Below are positions 19,581 through 28,316 of a DNA stretch of 64,000 nt, one piece after another. The DNA lies in assembly GCA_945788625.1 (NCBI GenBank), contig CALZMQ010000043.1, positions 1 to 64,000 of the forward strand. Reading direction: 5' to 3'. The position numbers were made by a program, and so were the translations under genes. Positions within the stretch are counted from its first letter, which is position 1. The number at the start of each line of letters is the position of its first letter. The notes beneath the pieces are model-generated. The model worked only from the letters and a program-made list of their open reading frames with translations. It did no database searches and was not told where the DNA came from. This DNA is from an uncultured Woeseiaceae bacterium (GTDB taxonomy: Bacteria; Pseudomonadota; Gammaproteobacteria; Steroidobacterales; Woeseiaceae).

Positions 19581-20342
19581 TCACGCGAGCAACGCGAGAT
19601 CCCAGACTTCGACGCCCGTGGCGGGTTCACCTCTCAGCAGAGCCACAAATGCGTCCAGAGCGCAGCGCGCATCGCCCAGAGGGTAATAGAACGCATCCCA
19701 GTTCTCGCTATCCTCACCGTCGTGGTTTGCGATGACGTGCTGGAAGCTGTGAGCCTTCCGTAATTCCGAATACGCACTCGACGCTCGAACCTCGATGTTC
19801 TCGAGGTCTTTCAGAGACAAATCGCCCTTCTGGCGACGAGTACGCCGAAGGAGTTTGCGGCGCATCACATCGGTCACCAGGTCAGGCAAATTGACCGACG
19901 GCTGCGATTGCAACATCAGGATTTCCTCCCGGGACAGGGGCGACATGAACACGCTCAGCCGCTCGATGGCGCCCAGGGCGGAATGAGATTGCAGCACCTC
20001 TCCGACGAAAGGATTGCCTTCGAAAAATACATCGCCGTGTTTCAGATCGGTTTCAAGTTGCTTGAGATCCAGCGCCTGCAGGTCTCCGCGTACATCCATA
20101 ACGACATATTGCGATTTACCTTCAAGTTCGGCGATTTGCTGGCGGTCACGGAAATGATAGTCCACGCCGTCCAGTTCACCGGGCCGCGGATCCCGGCTGT
20201 TATAGAGCACCAGGGGCTGGAGCTTCTGTTTAAGCGGTCGGTGAAACCGGCTCAACGCCTTATCCAGCGGGCTTTTGCCGACACAGGATGGGCCGGCGAG
20301 AATGACCAATCGGGAGGAGCCTGTCTCCATGTCGACGATCAT
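19581..20342 (-). CDS. Guanylate-kinase-like P-loop protein
   Basis: This 253-aa protein has a Walker A loop GPSCVGKS near the N-terminus and YNSRDPRPGELDGVDYHF, the guanylate-kinase GMP-binding signature in altered form (canonical TTRxPRxGExxGxDYxF). The middle (MDVRGDLQALDLKQL, FFEGNPFVGEVLQSH) fits a nucleotide-monophosphate kinase fold, but the C-terminal ~90 residues are unlike Gmk. I would not call it housekeeping Gmk. The ATG at 20342 is chosen because the P-loop follows closely. It ends 18 bp before the CHAD gene, suggesting a functional pair. Confidence 0.7.
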   Translation of the reverse strand: MIVDMETGSSRLVILAGPSCVGKSPLDKALSRFHRPLKQKLQPLVLYNSRDPRPGELDGVDYHFRDRQQIAELEGKSQYVVMDVRGDLQALDLKQLETDLKHGDVFFEGNPFVGEVLQSHSALGAIERLSVFMSPLSREEILMLQSQPSVNLPDLVTDVMRRKLLRRTRRQKGDLSLKDLENIEVRASSAYSELRKAHSFQHVIANHDGEDSENWDAFYYPLGDARCALDAFVALLRGEPATGVEVWDLALLA

Positions 20343-20416
20343 AAGCAAACGGTCCGAGAAGCACGAGGACGGTAAATGCGTACTTGCCGTCCCTGGCCGA
20401 TTGGCGCTCGACACCC

Positions 20417-20625
20417 TCAGTTCGGGATCTTTTCCCGCCAGGCAGCCGCCGCAAGCAGACCCACACCAAAAGGACTGGTCGAACCGGCGGCGCGTTCGGG
20501 CCTGCGATTCGCGTCCACACATAGCTCAACGGATCGCCGTCCGGATCCTGCAGCGCAAGTCGCACTTCATAGTCGGTAGCCGGATCAAGAAGAAGTGGGC
20601 TTGGGAGCCCATCTAAAGAATGAAC
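20417..20625 (-). pseudogene. Remnant of an exported PKD/cadherin-like protein
   Basis: On the minus strand one frame reads DYEVRLALQDPDGDPLSYVW then TRIAGPNA, typical of PKD/Ig-like repeats in surface proteins. After a one-base-type frame change it continues as GSTSPFGVGLLAAAAWREKI and PN then stop (20417). The latter is a short Ser/Gly plus hydrophobic plus basic tail reminiscent of C-terminal sorting signals. No start or upstream body remains. It is probably the decayed 3' end of a secreted protein gene. Confidence 0.4.
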
Positions 20626-20737
20626 GCGCTTCCGCCTTTGCGATGCGCTAGAAACTGCCAGGTACCGGTTAGATACGTAGAAACCGCAGCCCGATGAGCG
20701 AGTACACTCTAGGTCTGATTCCGCGCCTGGAGGTTCC

Positions 20738-21967
20738 ATGCTGCTCTTAATCACTGCAGTCGGCGTCGTACTCGTCGTCTCGTTTCTGTGCTCGATATTC
20801 GAATCTGTCCTGTTGTCGGTGACGCGACCGCAAATCGAACTTCTCGCCAGCGATGGCCGCCGTGCCGGGACCCTGCTCGCACGCTTCAAAGAAAACATGG
20901 ACGTGCCGATCGCAGCGATCCTCATCGTGAATACGGCTGCGCATACGATAGGTGCCGCAGTCGCGGGCGCAAGCTACACGAACGTTTTCAGCTCCAATAC
21001 GCTGTGGTTGTTCTCAATCCTCTTTACCATCGCCGTGCTGCTACTCACGGAAATCATTCCTAAGACGCTTGGCGTTTCGTATACATCGGTGCTGGCGCCG
21101 TCTGTCGCGCATGGTATTCAATGGCTCACGGTTGTCTTGCGGCCGCTCGTTGTCCTGAGCGAGCGCATCTCCCGATCGCTGCGGGACGACACGGACGTAC
21201 CCGTGACGTCGGCGGAGGAGATTCGACTGATGGCGCTGCTCGGCCGCAGCGAAGGTGTCGTTGGCGCGAGCACGGCGGGCATGATCGTCAGTGCTACGCA
21301 ATTGAAACATTTGCGTGCAAAGGACGTCATGCTGCCGCGCGAAGATGTCCAGTTCCTTTCCGGAACAATGAACCGCGACGAGGTGCTTGCAGTGCTGCGG
21401 CAGACCGGGCACAGCCGCTTCCCGTATTCGCCGACCGGAGAACTCGATGACGTAACTGGCGTCGTTCTCGTGAAGGAGTTGCTCTACCGGCTACTTGCGA
21501 ACGAGGACGATGTCGTCGACTGGGAGTCCGTGCGCCTTGATGCGCTCGTCGTGCCCGAAAGCTCACCGTTGCTTCGCTTGCTGAGGACGTTTCAGGACAG
21601 CCATCGTCACCTCGCAATCGTCGTTGACGAGTACGGCGGTGTCGAAGGGATCGTAACGCTCGAGGACGTCCTGGAAGAAATTGTCGGCGAGATCGATGAC
21701 GAAAGCGACCTGCCGGCCAACGACATCATCGAGCGAAAAGACGGCACATTGTTCATTCACGCCGCCGTCGACTTGCGCAAGCTCTCGGCGAAACTCGGGA
21801 TACCCTGGGATCCCGAGAGCGATGTGTCCACGATCGGCGGGCTGGTTTCGGAGGAGTTGGAGCGCATTCCGGCGGTCGGCGATTCGATTACCTGGCGCGG
21901 CTACGAGATCACGGTGCTGCGCGCCGATCGCCAGCACGCAACACTGCTACGCGTCAGCAAGGCCTGA
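20738..21967 (+). CDS. CNNM/CorC-HlyC family CBS-domain membrane transporter
   Basis: The 409-aa protein has an N-terminal CNNM (DUF21) membrane domain with about four helices (FLCSIFESVLLSV, TEIIPKTLG). A CBS pair follows (LRAKDVMLPREDVQFL; HRHLAIVVDEYGGVEGIVTLEDVLEEIVGEI), then a C-terminal CorC/HlyC domain. These proteins transport or regulate Mg/Co or related divalent cations in the inner membrane; older hemolysin labels are misleading. GGAGG precedes ATG 20738. Confidence 0.9.
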   Translation: MLLLITAVGVVLVVSFLCSIFESVLLSVTRPQIELLASDGRRAGTLLARFKENMDVPIAAILIVNTAAHTIGAAVAGASYTNVFSSNTLWLFSILFTIAVLLLTEIIPKTLGVSYTSVLAPSVAHGIQWLTVVLRPLVVLSERISRSLRDDTDVPVTSAEEIRLMALLGRSEGVVGASTAGMIVSATQLKHLRAKDVMLPREDVQFLSGTMNRDEVLAVLRQTGHSRFPYSPTGELDDVTGVVLVKELLYRLLANEDDVVDWESVRLDALVVPESSPLLRLLRTFQDSHRHLAIVVDEYGGVEGIVTLEDVLEEIVGEIDDESDLPANDIIERKDGTLFIHAAVDLRKLSAKLGIPWDPESDVSTIGGLVSEELERIPAVGDSITWRGYEITVLRADRQHATLLRVSKA

Positions 21968-21991
21968 CGGACCCGCCGATGTAAACCTTCC

Positions 21992-22020
21992 TTGACAAAT
22001 TGGAAAGGGTGACGTACATT
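21992..22020 (+). promoter_or_regulatory. Promoter of the membrane protein/XRE pair
   Basis: A perfect TTGACA (21992-21997), 17-bp spacer and TACATT (22015-22020). Imperfect inverted arms GTAAACCTTCC and GGAAAGGGTGAC bracket the -35 box, and TTTACAT motifs recur at 22040 and 22060. This is a plausible operator for the adjacent XRE regulator, but that role is inference. Confidence 0.6.
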
Positions 22021-22064
22021 CGCAAATGACAACTAACCTTTACATTTCGACAATGAGGATTTAC

Positions 22065-22520
22065 ATGGTGACTGAATCTCAAAAGGACCAGCCGGAGCGC
22101 ACGTCATTCTGGCAAATGCTGTGCTTCGGCTACGGCACCGCCGTGGACCGCCGCAACAATCGGCGCTTCATGCGGTGGTGCATCGCATGGGCACTTGCGA
22201 TCATCGGCGCGACATGGATCGTCGAGACTTACGACAATCTCCCGACGATCGCGTCGTGGATCATCGCGATATCCCCTAACGCGTTTGCGCTCGGCGCCCT
22301 CGTCTCCTACATGCGTTACCTGCGAATGGCGGACGAGTTGCAGCGCAAGATCCAGATCGAGGGACTGGCAGTCGGTTTCGGGGTCGGCTGGATCTTCGCC
22401 ATCGGTTACCTGGTCGTCCAGTCGGCGGGTGCCCCGGAATTGCCGGTAACAGCCATCATCCTGGTTATGACGGGCGGCTGGATCCTCGGCAATGTGCTGG
22501 CTCTTCGACACTACCAATGA
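22065..22520 (+). CDS. Small multi-pass membrane protein (XRE partner)
   Basis: The 151-aa protein has four hydrophobic helices: WCIAWALAIIGATWIV, a second around SWIIAISPNAFALGALV, a third in GVGWIFAIGYLVV, and a fourth in PVTAIILVMTGGWILGNVLAL. The basic cytoplasmic loop reads YMRYLRMADELQRKIQIEG. I do not recognise a characterised family. The start at ATG 22065 has GAGGA five bases upstream. Its stop overlaps the XRE gene start by 4 bp, so the two are translationally coupled, as in other membrane-protein/small-XRE pairs. Confidence 0.75.
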   Translation: MVTESQKDQPERTSFWQMLCFGYGTAVDRRNNRRFMRWCIAWALAIIGATWIVETYDNLPTIASWIIAISPNAFALGALVSYMRYLRMADELQRKIQIEGLAVGFGVGWIFAIGYLVVQSAGAPELPVTAIILVMTGGWILGNVLALRHYQ

Positions 22521-22717
22521 AAAACAGACTCAAAGTACTGCGCGCGGAGCGTGACTGGACGCAGGCGACGCTCGCCGAACGGCTGCAGGTCTCGCGGCAA
22601 ACCGTCAATGCAATCGAAACCGGCAAATACGACCCCGCACTACCGCTGGCGTTCAGGATCGCTCACCTGTTCGGCGCGACAATCGAGGACATATTCACAC
22701 CGGAGGAGCTGTCGTAA
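22517..22717 (+). CDS. Small XRE-family transcriptional regulator
   Basis: The 66-aa protein is little more than one helix-turn-helix: LRAERDWTQATLAERLQVSRQTVNAIETGKYDPALPLAF, followed by RIAHLFGATIEDIFTPEE. This is the short Cro/CI-like family that usually regulates its own operon. It overlaps the membrane protein gene by 4 bp. The likely target is the promoter at 21992-22020. Confidence 0.9.
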   Translation: MKNRLKVLRAERDWTQATLAERLQVSRQTVNAIETGKYDPALPLAFRIAHLFGATIEDIFTPEELS

Positions 22718-22852
22718 ACTGCGTCTTGCGTTTCCCAGGCGCAACTGCTGCGGTTCGTCGGCCTGAGAGGCGCCGGGCGCCGGCTATAACCGGATGCAAA
22801 TCAACGCCGATCGATGATAGCTTGGCAGCACGGCAATGAGCAGGAGGTTCAA

Positions 22853-23329
22853 ATGAACTGGGATGTCACCGATTTTGCTGTTTTCGGCGCCCTAGTGATC
22901 GGCGTTGGTGTCACCTATACACTGGCAGCGCGGAAATCAGGCAACACCGCTTATCGATTCGCCGTCGGCATTGCACTCCTGGGCGCATTCCTCCTCGTCT
23001 GGATAAACGGCGCCGTTGGCATCATTGGGAATGAGAGCAACGATGCCAACATGATGTATGTCGGCGTGCTCGCCGTCGGCGTCATCGGTGCGATCATCGC
23101 GCGCATGCAGCCGAAGGGCATGTCGCGCGCGTTGTACGCCACGGCGCTGGCCCAGGCGTTGGTAGCCGTGATCGCGCTGATCGCCGGCCTGGGTTCCACG
23201 GGCCCGGCGTGGCCCCGCGATATCCTGCTCCTGACCGGTTTCTTCGCGGCGTTGTGGCTCGTATCGGCCTGGCTATTTCGAAATGCCGCGCGGCACCAGA
23301 TCCCGGCGGGTACCGCGCAGGAAGAATAG
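22853..23329 (+). CDS. Four-helix membrane protein of unknown function
   Basis: The 158-aa protein has hydrophobic segments near residues 7-25, 38-58, 68-86 and 100-145, with the conserved-looking loop WINGAVGIIGNESNDANMM. An AGGAGG site lies seven bases before ATG 22853. Conserved hypothetical membrane proteins with this loop are familiar to me from proteobacteria, but none with a known function. It is convergent with the Rieske-ThDP gene. Confidence 0.75.
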   Translation: MNWDVTDFAVFGALVIGVGVTYTLAARKSGNTAYRFAVGIALLGAFLLVWINGAVGIIGNESNDANMMYVGVLAVGVIGAIIARMQPKGMSRALYATALAQALVAVIALIAGLGSTGPAWPRDILLLTGFFAALWLVSAWLFRNAARHQIPAGTAQEE

Positions 23330-23340
23330 AGCGCGCCGCT

Positions 23341-25326
23341 TTAGATCAACTCGGCGTCGGTCACGATTTCAACTAGTGCAGGGCCATCGTCGTGGGCCAG
23401 CGCCTCGTCCAGTGCCGGTTTCAGTTGCTCCGCGGCTTTGACCGGGATGCCGTGGCCGCCGCAGAGTCTCGCATAGGCGGCGAAGCTCGGATTGTGCAGG
23501 CTTGTCTGCCAGACGGGCCACTCGCCGGCGCGCTGTTCCTTCGAAATCTTGCCGAGTTGCGAGTTGTTCAGCAGCACGTGAGTGATGTTCATGTTGTACT
23601 TCACGGCCGTCGTGAAGTCGGCCAGGTACTGGCCGAAGCCGCCGTCGCCACTGATCGAAACGACTTTGCGTCCCTTGTAATCATCCTGGTCCTGAGTCGC
23701 GGCCCACGCACCCATCGCGGCCGGGAAAGAGAAGCCGATTGAGCCGAGATAGCCCGACATCAGCACGCGCTGTTGCTTGCACTCGAAATAGCGGCCGAAG
23801 GAGTAGGTGTTGTTGCCGACGTCAACCGCAATGACCGCGTCGCCGGGCACTGCATCGGTGAGAGCGGCGAACACGGCAGCAGAACTGATGCCTTGTCCGC
23901 GGTCATCGTCGAGCCGACTCAGTTTTTCCTCGCGCCAGATCGCCCACCTTTCCGCCAGTTCGGGACGCTGGTCGACCGTGTGGCTCGCACCACGCATTTC
24001 ACTGGCCAGGCGCTTCGCCGTAACGCCGATCTCTCCCCATACCGGCGCGGCCACGCCGTGGAACTTGCCGAGCGCCATCCGATCGAAGTCGACCTGCACA
24101 ATCGGCCGTTTGGGCGTGATGCCGGTGTGGTTCGAAAACGACGAGCCAAAAGCGAGAATCAGGTCGCATTCGTTCATGAACCAACTCGCAACCGGGGTGC
24201 CAGAGCGTCCGAGAACGCCCGCGGCCAGGGGATGGTCGTCGGCGATCTGACCTTTCGCCTTGAACGTTGTCAGTACCGGCGCCTTGAGCTGGTTTGCAAG
24301 TGCGATCACGTCTTCCATCGCATCGCGCGCGCCGTAGCCGACGATGACGATTGGTCGTTTCGATTCGGCAATCAGCTTTGTCGCTTTTCCGAGTGCGTTT
24401 TCATCGGGTGCGATCGCGGAGGTTGCGATTCTCCCCTCGGGGCTCGAAGCGCCGGCCGATTCCGCGGCTGCCAGCGTCTGCACGTCGTCCGGGAAGATCA
24501 GGTGCGCGACGTCGCGCTCGACGATCGCGTTCTTGCACGCGAGCGTCATCAACTCGGCGTGTTTCGACGTGTGCAACACCGTCTGGCTGAAACGCGCAAC
24601 CGGGGCAAACGCCGAATGGAGATCAATCTCCTGGAACGCGCCCGGTCCGAGCACCTGCACGTCCACCTGTCCCGTCAGGGCGAGCACCGGCGCGCGATCG
24701 ACCTTGGCGTCCCACAGGCCCGTCATCAGGTTGGTCGCGCCGGGCCCGGCGATCGCCAGGCAGGCGGCCGGTTTGCCCGTCAGCTTGGCGTAACCCGAGC
24801 ACGCGAACGCGGCAGCGCCTTCGTGGCGAATGCCGTAATAGTTCAATCGGCCTTTTTGCTCTTCGAGGCGCAATGCATCGGCGAGACCCAGGTTGGAGTG
24901 CCCCACCATGCCGAACACGCTCGTGACGCCCCAGTTCGTCATCGTCTCGGCCATCACGTCGGTGACCGTTGTTTCGTGCAACGCGTCGGGTTCGAGCCCA
25001 ACGTAGATGCCGTCGTCGCGCACGTCCACCGGGAACAGTTGCTGGCCGCTGTCCTCGTGCCCACCCGGCGGCCTTCCCGTTTTCGGATCGAAGTCCCAAC
25101 CATGCCACGGGCACCGCAGCCAGCATTGGCCGTCCTCACCGATTTCGATCGAGCCTTCGCCGAGCGGGCCGCCCTGGTGCGGGCAACGGTTCTCCATCGC
25201 CGTGTACTCGCCGTCGATGTTCGTCAGCGCCATCGAATGCACGCCGGCCGTTACGGTCTTGACGCGGCCGGGCGACAGTTCGTCAAGATCGGCCACGCGT
25301 TGCCAGTTCAGTTCTTGTTCGTTCAT
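23341..25326 (-). CDS. ThDP-dependent enzyme (acetolactate synthase/pyruvate oxidase-like) with N-terminal Rieske domain
   Basis: The 661-aa protein opens with a Rieske [2Fe-2S] domain (ligands Cys48/His50 in CPHQGG and Cys72/His75 in CPWHGW), of the ferredoxin type found in oxygenase systems. From about residue 115 it is a full ThDP enzyme: the Pyr domain with catalytic-Glu region IRHEGAAAFACSGYAKLTGKPA, a central nucleotide/FAD-like domain, and the PP domain with GDGGFGQYLADF...NNSQLG. The ThDP part resembles acetolactate synthase and pyruvate oxidase. The Rieske fusion suggests electron transfer coupled to 2-oxoacid decarboxylation; that is inference. The ATG at 25326 is used because the Rieske domain begins there. 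It follows the Rieske-GltS gene by 34 bp. Confidence 0.85.
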   Translation of the reverse strand: MNEQELNWQRVADLDELSPGRVKTVTAGVHSMALTNIDGEYTAMENRCPHQGGPLGEGSIEIGEDGQCWLRCPWHGWDFDPKTGRPPGGHEDSGQQLFPVDVRDDGIYVGLEPDALHETTVTDVMAETMTNWGVTSVFGMVGHSNLGLADALRLEEQKGRLNYYGIRHEGAAAFACSGYAKLTGKPAACLAIAGPGATNLMTGLWDAKVDRAPVLALTGQVDVQVLGPGAFQEIDLHSAFAPVARFSQTVLHTSKHAELMTLACKNAIVERDVAHLIFPDDVQTLAAAESAGASSPEGRIATSAIAPDENALGKATKLIAESKRPIVIVGYGARDAMEDVIALANQLKAPVLTTFKAKGQIADDHPLAAGVLGRSGTPVASWFMNECDLILAFGSSFSNHTGITPKRPIVQVDFDRMALGKFHGVAAPVWGEIGVTAKRLASEMRGASHTVDQRPELAERWAIWREEKLSRLDDDRGQGISSAAVFAALTDAVPGDAVIAVDVGNNTYSFGRYFECKQQRVLMSGYLGSIGFSFPAAMGAWAATQDQDDYKGRKVVSISGDGGFGQYLADFTTAVKYNMNITHVLLNNSQLGKISKEQRAGEWPVWQTSLHNPSFAAYARLCGGHGIPVKAAEQLKPALDEALAHDDGPALVEIVTDAELI

Positions 25327-25360
25327 TGCACTTACCCTTGCATATTCGTGGCTAGTCGGG

Positions 25361-26974
25361 TCAATCGGCCGAAACGCCGCCATAGGCGACACCCGTGAGT
25401 TGACACATATCGGTCTTGAACGATGTCAGGTCGGAGGAACTGAAGTCGGACAAGTGCCGGTGGCCGGCGGCACGCGCGACCACGGTCATCAGTTCGACGG
25501 CGGCTTCGAAGTACCTCGCCAGCCGTTCGGCCGCGATATCGACGGGCAGTCGCTCCCGCAGGTGCGGTTTCTGCGTCGCAATGCCGACCGGGCAATTGTT
25601 CGTGTGACAGGCGCGCATGCCGAGGCAGCCGATCGACTGCAGCGCCGCATTGGAGACGGCAATACCGTCTGCGCCCAGCGCCATCGCTTTCGCAAAATCG
25701 GCCGGGACACGCAGCCCGCCGGTAATGATCAGCGTAACGCCATCCGCGCCACAGGCATCGAGGTGTTTCCTGGCGCGCGCGAGTGCCGGGATCGTCGGCA
25801 CCGAGATGTTGTCGCGGAAGATCAATGGCGCGGCGCCCGTGCCGCCACCTCGACCGTCGAGGATGATGTAGTCCACGCCGACTTCGAGCGCGGCGTCGAT
25901 GTCCTTCTCGATGTGTTGCGCCGAGAGCTTGAAGCCGACCGGAATGCCGCCGGTTCGCTCACGTACTTCGGCCGCGAATTCACGAAACTGGCTCAGATTC
26001 TCCCACTCCGGAAACCGTGCCGGCGAGATCGCCGACTCGCCTTCGGGCAGTTCCCGCACTTCGGCAATCTTGCCCTTCACCTTGGCGCCCGGCAGGTGGC
26101 CGCCCGTGCCTGTTTTTGCGCCCTGCCCGCCCTTGAAATGGAACGCCTGCGTTTTCTGTACCTTGTCCCAGGAAAAGCCGAAGCGTGCCGAAGCGAGCTC
26201 GTAGAAGTAATGCGAGTTCGCTTCCTGCTCTTCGGGCAACATGCCGCCTTCGCCGGAGCAGATGCCGGTGCCCGCAAGCTCGGCACCCTTCGCCAACGCG
26301 ACCTTGGCTTCCTCCGACAATGCGCCGAAGCTCATGTCGGAAACGAACAAAGGGATGTCGAGGCGCAGCGGTTTCGCGGCATTTGGCCCGATCGTGAGAT
26401 CCGTGCCGACCGGCTCGTCGTCGAGCAGCGGCAGCTTGTGCAGCTGACCGACGACGAATTGCAGGTCCTCCCATTTCGGCAGGCTGTCCCGCGGCACGCC
26501 CATTGCCGAGGCCGGGCCGTGATGACCTACCTTACTCAGGCCTTCATTCGCAAGCTTGCGAATGAACTTGACGTACGGCTCGTCCTTCGTGCCGGTCGGG
26601 TCCTGGTACGCGCCCTGATAGGCGTCGCGAATGTACGGCTGCGGATGGCTTCGCGCCCATGCCGTGATCTCGTCTTCGTCGACGAAGACCTGTCCGTGCT
26701 CCACCCATGCGTTGAACTTCGGCAGAGTCTCGGTGTTGTTGTATTCGCTGATACCCGTATCAAGGCGGTAATCCCAGCCGTGCACGCCGCAGATGATGTT
26801 GTCGCCGTCGACATGGCCGTCGGCCATCAGTGCGCCGCGATGCGCACAACGCCCGTACAGCACGCTGACTTCGTCGTCGAAACGAGTTACCACGAGGTCG
26901 ACCCCAGCCACCAGCGCATGCGCGGGAGCACGATCATCGAGTTCGTCCAGCGAGTAGATCGGTAGTGCATTCAT
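25361..26974 (-). CDS. Glutamate synthase-type FMN enzyme with N-terminal Rieske domain
   Basis: The 537-aa protein has a Rieske domain at residues 1-90 (CAHRGA with Cys43/His45; CGVHGW with Cys62/His65). The FMN-binding TIM barrel of glutamate synthase follows: VSDMSFGALSEEAK, CSGEGGMLPEEQEANS, GQGAKTGTGGHLPG, and DYIILDGRGGGTGAAPL. The 3Fe-4S motif region (CLGMRACHTNNCPVGIATQ) is intact. It lacks the amidotransferase and C-terminal domains of GltB, like archaeal-type and methylglutamate-synthase-type stand-alone FMN subunits. No GltD partner is adjacent, so the Rieske domain may be the electron donor. It starts 4 bp after the antiporter stop. Confidence 0.88.
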   Translation of the reverse strand: MNALPIYSLDELDDRAPAHALVAGVDLVVTRFDDEVSVLYGRCAHRGALMADGHVDGDNIICGVHGWDYRLDTGISEYNNTETLPKFNAWVEHGQVFVDEDEITAWARSHPQPYIRDAYQGAYQDPTGTKDEPYVKFIRKLANEGLSKVGHHGPASAMGVPRDSLPKWEDLQFVVGQLHKLPLLDDEPVGTDLTIGPNAAKPLRLDIPLFVSDMSFGALSEEAKVALAKGAELAGTGICSGEGGMLPEEQEANSHYFYELASARFGFSWDKVQKTQAFHFKGGQGAKTGTGGHLPGAKVKGKIAEVRELPEGESAISPARFPEWENLSQFREFAAEVRERTGGIPVGFKLSAQHIEKDIDAALEVGVDYIILDGRGGGTGAAPLIFRDNISVPTIPALARARKHLDACGADGVTLIITGGLRVPADFAKAMALGADGIAVSNAALQSIGCLGMRACHTNNCPVGIATQKPHLRERLPVDIAAERLARYFEAAVELMTVVARAAGHRHLSDFSSSDLTSFKTDMCQLTGVAYGGVSAD

Positions 26975-26978
26975 AGTC

Positions 26979-28316
26979 TTACGGCTCCGGGTTGTTGTTT
27001 GTGGTCATTCCTTCTCTGAGAGGCATGTCGGATACGGGTTTGCCTTCTTCGCACTCGCCCATTTGCGCGGCGAGCCTGCCGTAAGCGTTCGCGAGCGGTG
27101 CGGCGGTAACACCGTGCAATACCACGCTCAAAGCGACCGTAATTACGGTAATCGACAGTATCTCTGCCCGGTGCGGTATCTCCGCCTCTTCCAGTATCAG
27201 CAGTACGAACAGGATCGAGGCGAGTCCTCGCGGGCCGAACCAGCCGACGAAAAGATGCGTCGGGAGCCGTATCCCCGAGCCCAAAAGCGACAACGCGATC
27301 GGAATCATGCGAATCGCAGTCAGGCTGAGCACGGCGTAGACGACGAATTCGACATCGACGTGTGCGAGGCCCTCGGGTAGCAGTGACGCGCCGAACACGA
27401 GGAACGTGATCAGCATAAACAGCTGCCCCTCGCTCTCCATGAATTCGAACAGGTAGGTGCACGGATGGCGTAGGCAGTTCCCGAATACGAGACCGCCGAC
27501 AAAGGCGGAAATGAACCCGTTGCCGCCGACCATCTCCGCGAGGACGTAGGCGAGCACCGATATCGACAGGATGCCGATGCCCTGGAACGCAGTGGTCGCC
27601 CAGGCCCGTTCGGCTGCCGTGTCCAGCAATCGTGCACCGGCATAGCCGATAACCGCGCCGACGAGCGGTCCCAGCGTGACCTGCAGGAGCCCGAAGCGCA
27701 GCCAGTCGCCGGCCTCGTTCGTGCTGTGGGCGGCGCCCGCGAGCGCTGCGAACAACAGCACTGCCGGTAACGCGATGCCGTCATTGAGTCCGCTTTCTAT
27801 GTTGATCGATTGCCGAATTCGAAGTGGCACGGCTTTAGCCGACACGACCGCCTGCCCGAGAGCCGCATCGGTCGGCGCCAGCAACGCGGCGAGTAGCGCC
27901 GCCTCCCACAGCGAGAATGCCGGAAACAACGCCAACGCCACGAACGTGCCCGCGGCGATTGCCAGTGGCAGGCCGATCAGCAGCATGCGTACCGGCAGGT
28001 TGTGATCGCGGCGTACGCGGTCGAGATCGATGCGCGCAGCGTCTGTAAACAGCACCAGGATCAGCGTGAGTTCCGCGATCACGTGGATCGCCGAATGTCC
28101 GACGTCGATTTTCGCAATGCCGAGGCCACCCGATCCGGCCAGGAAGCCGAATGCGACGAATATCATCGGCGCCGTGAGCACAGTGCCTTCGAGTCGGCCG
28201 GAGACCAGCGCGTAGGCGAGAAACAGCCCGCCCACGATTGCGATGCTTGAAAGATCGATCGGTTGCTCCTCATTATTATTGACGACAGCAAACCGCCAGC
28301 CGCTAGAGTATGGCAC
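26979..28316 (-). CDS. CPA1-family sodium:proton antiporter
   Basis: The 445-aa protein has about 12 membrane helices and CPA1 signatures: LTLILVLFTDAARID (the FxxDA-type helix), LLAPTDAALGQAVV, and NIESGLNDGIALP carrying the conserved Asn-Asp ion-binding pair. WFGPRGLASILF gives the second conserved Arg helix. It exchanges Na+ or K+ for H+ across the inner membrane. The precise start is uncertain because the first ~18 residues are not hydrophobic and no strong ribosome site is seen. It is the first gene of a three-gene minus-strand unit with the two Rieske enzymes. Confidence 0.88.
   Translation of the reverse strand: MPYSSGWRFAVVNNNEEQPIDLSSIAIVGGLFLAYALVSGRLEGTVLTAPMIFVAFGFLAGSGGLGIAKIDVGHSAIHVIAELTLILVLFTDAARIDLDRVRRDHNLPVRMLLIGLPLAIAAGTFVALALFPAFSLWEAALLAALLAPTDAALGQAVVSAKAVPLRIRQSINIESGLNDGIALPAVLLFAALAGAAHSTNEAGDWLRFGLLQVTLGPLVGAVIGYAGARLLDTAAERAWATTAFQGIGILSISVLAYVLAEMVGGNGFISAFVGGLVFGNCLRHPCTYLFEFMESEGQLFMLITFLVFGASLLPEGLAHVDVEFVVYAVLSLTAIRMIPIALSLLGSGIRLPTHLFVGWFGPRGLASILFVLLILEEAEIPHRAEILSITVITVALSVVLHGVTAAPLANAYGRLAAQMGECEEGKPVSDMPLREGMTTNNNPEP

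Noticed and set aside
20260..20925. 221-codon open frame on the minus strand across the CNNM start
   Set aside because: Its first half is antisense to the CNNM gene. Only the short PKD-like part looks like genuine, but dead, coding sequence.
23773..25398. 541-codon plus-strand frame antisense to the Rieske-ThDP gene
   Set aside because: Composition is Arg/His-rich as expected of an antisense shadow; the minus strand has complete domain motifs.
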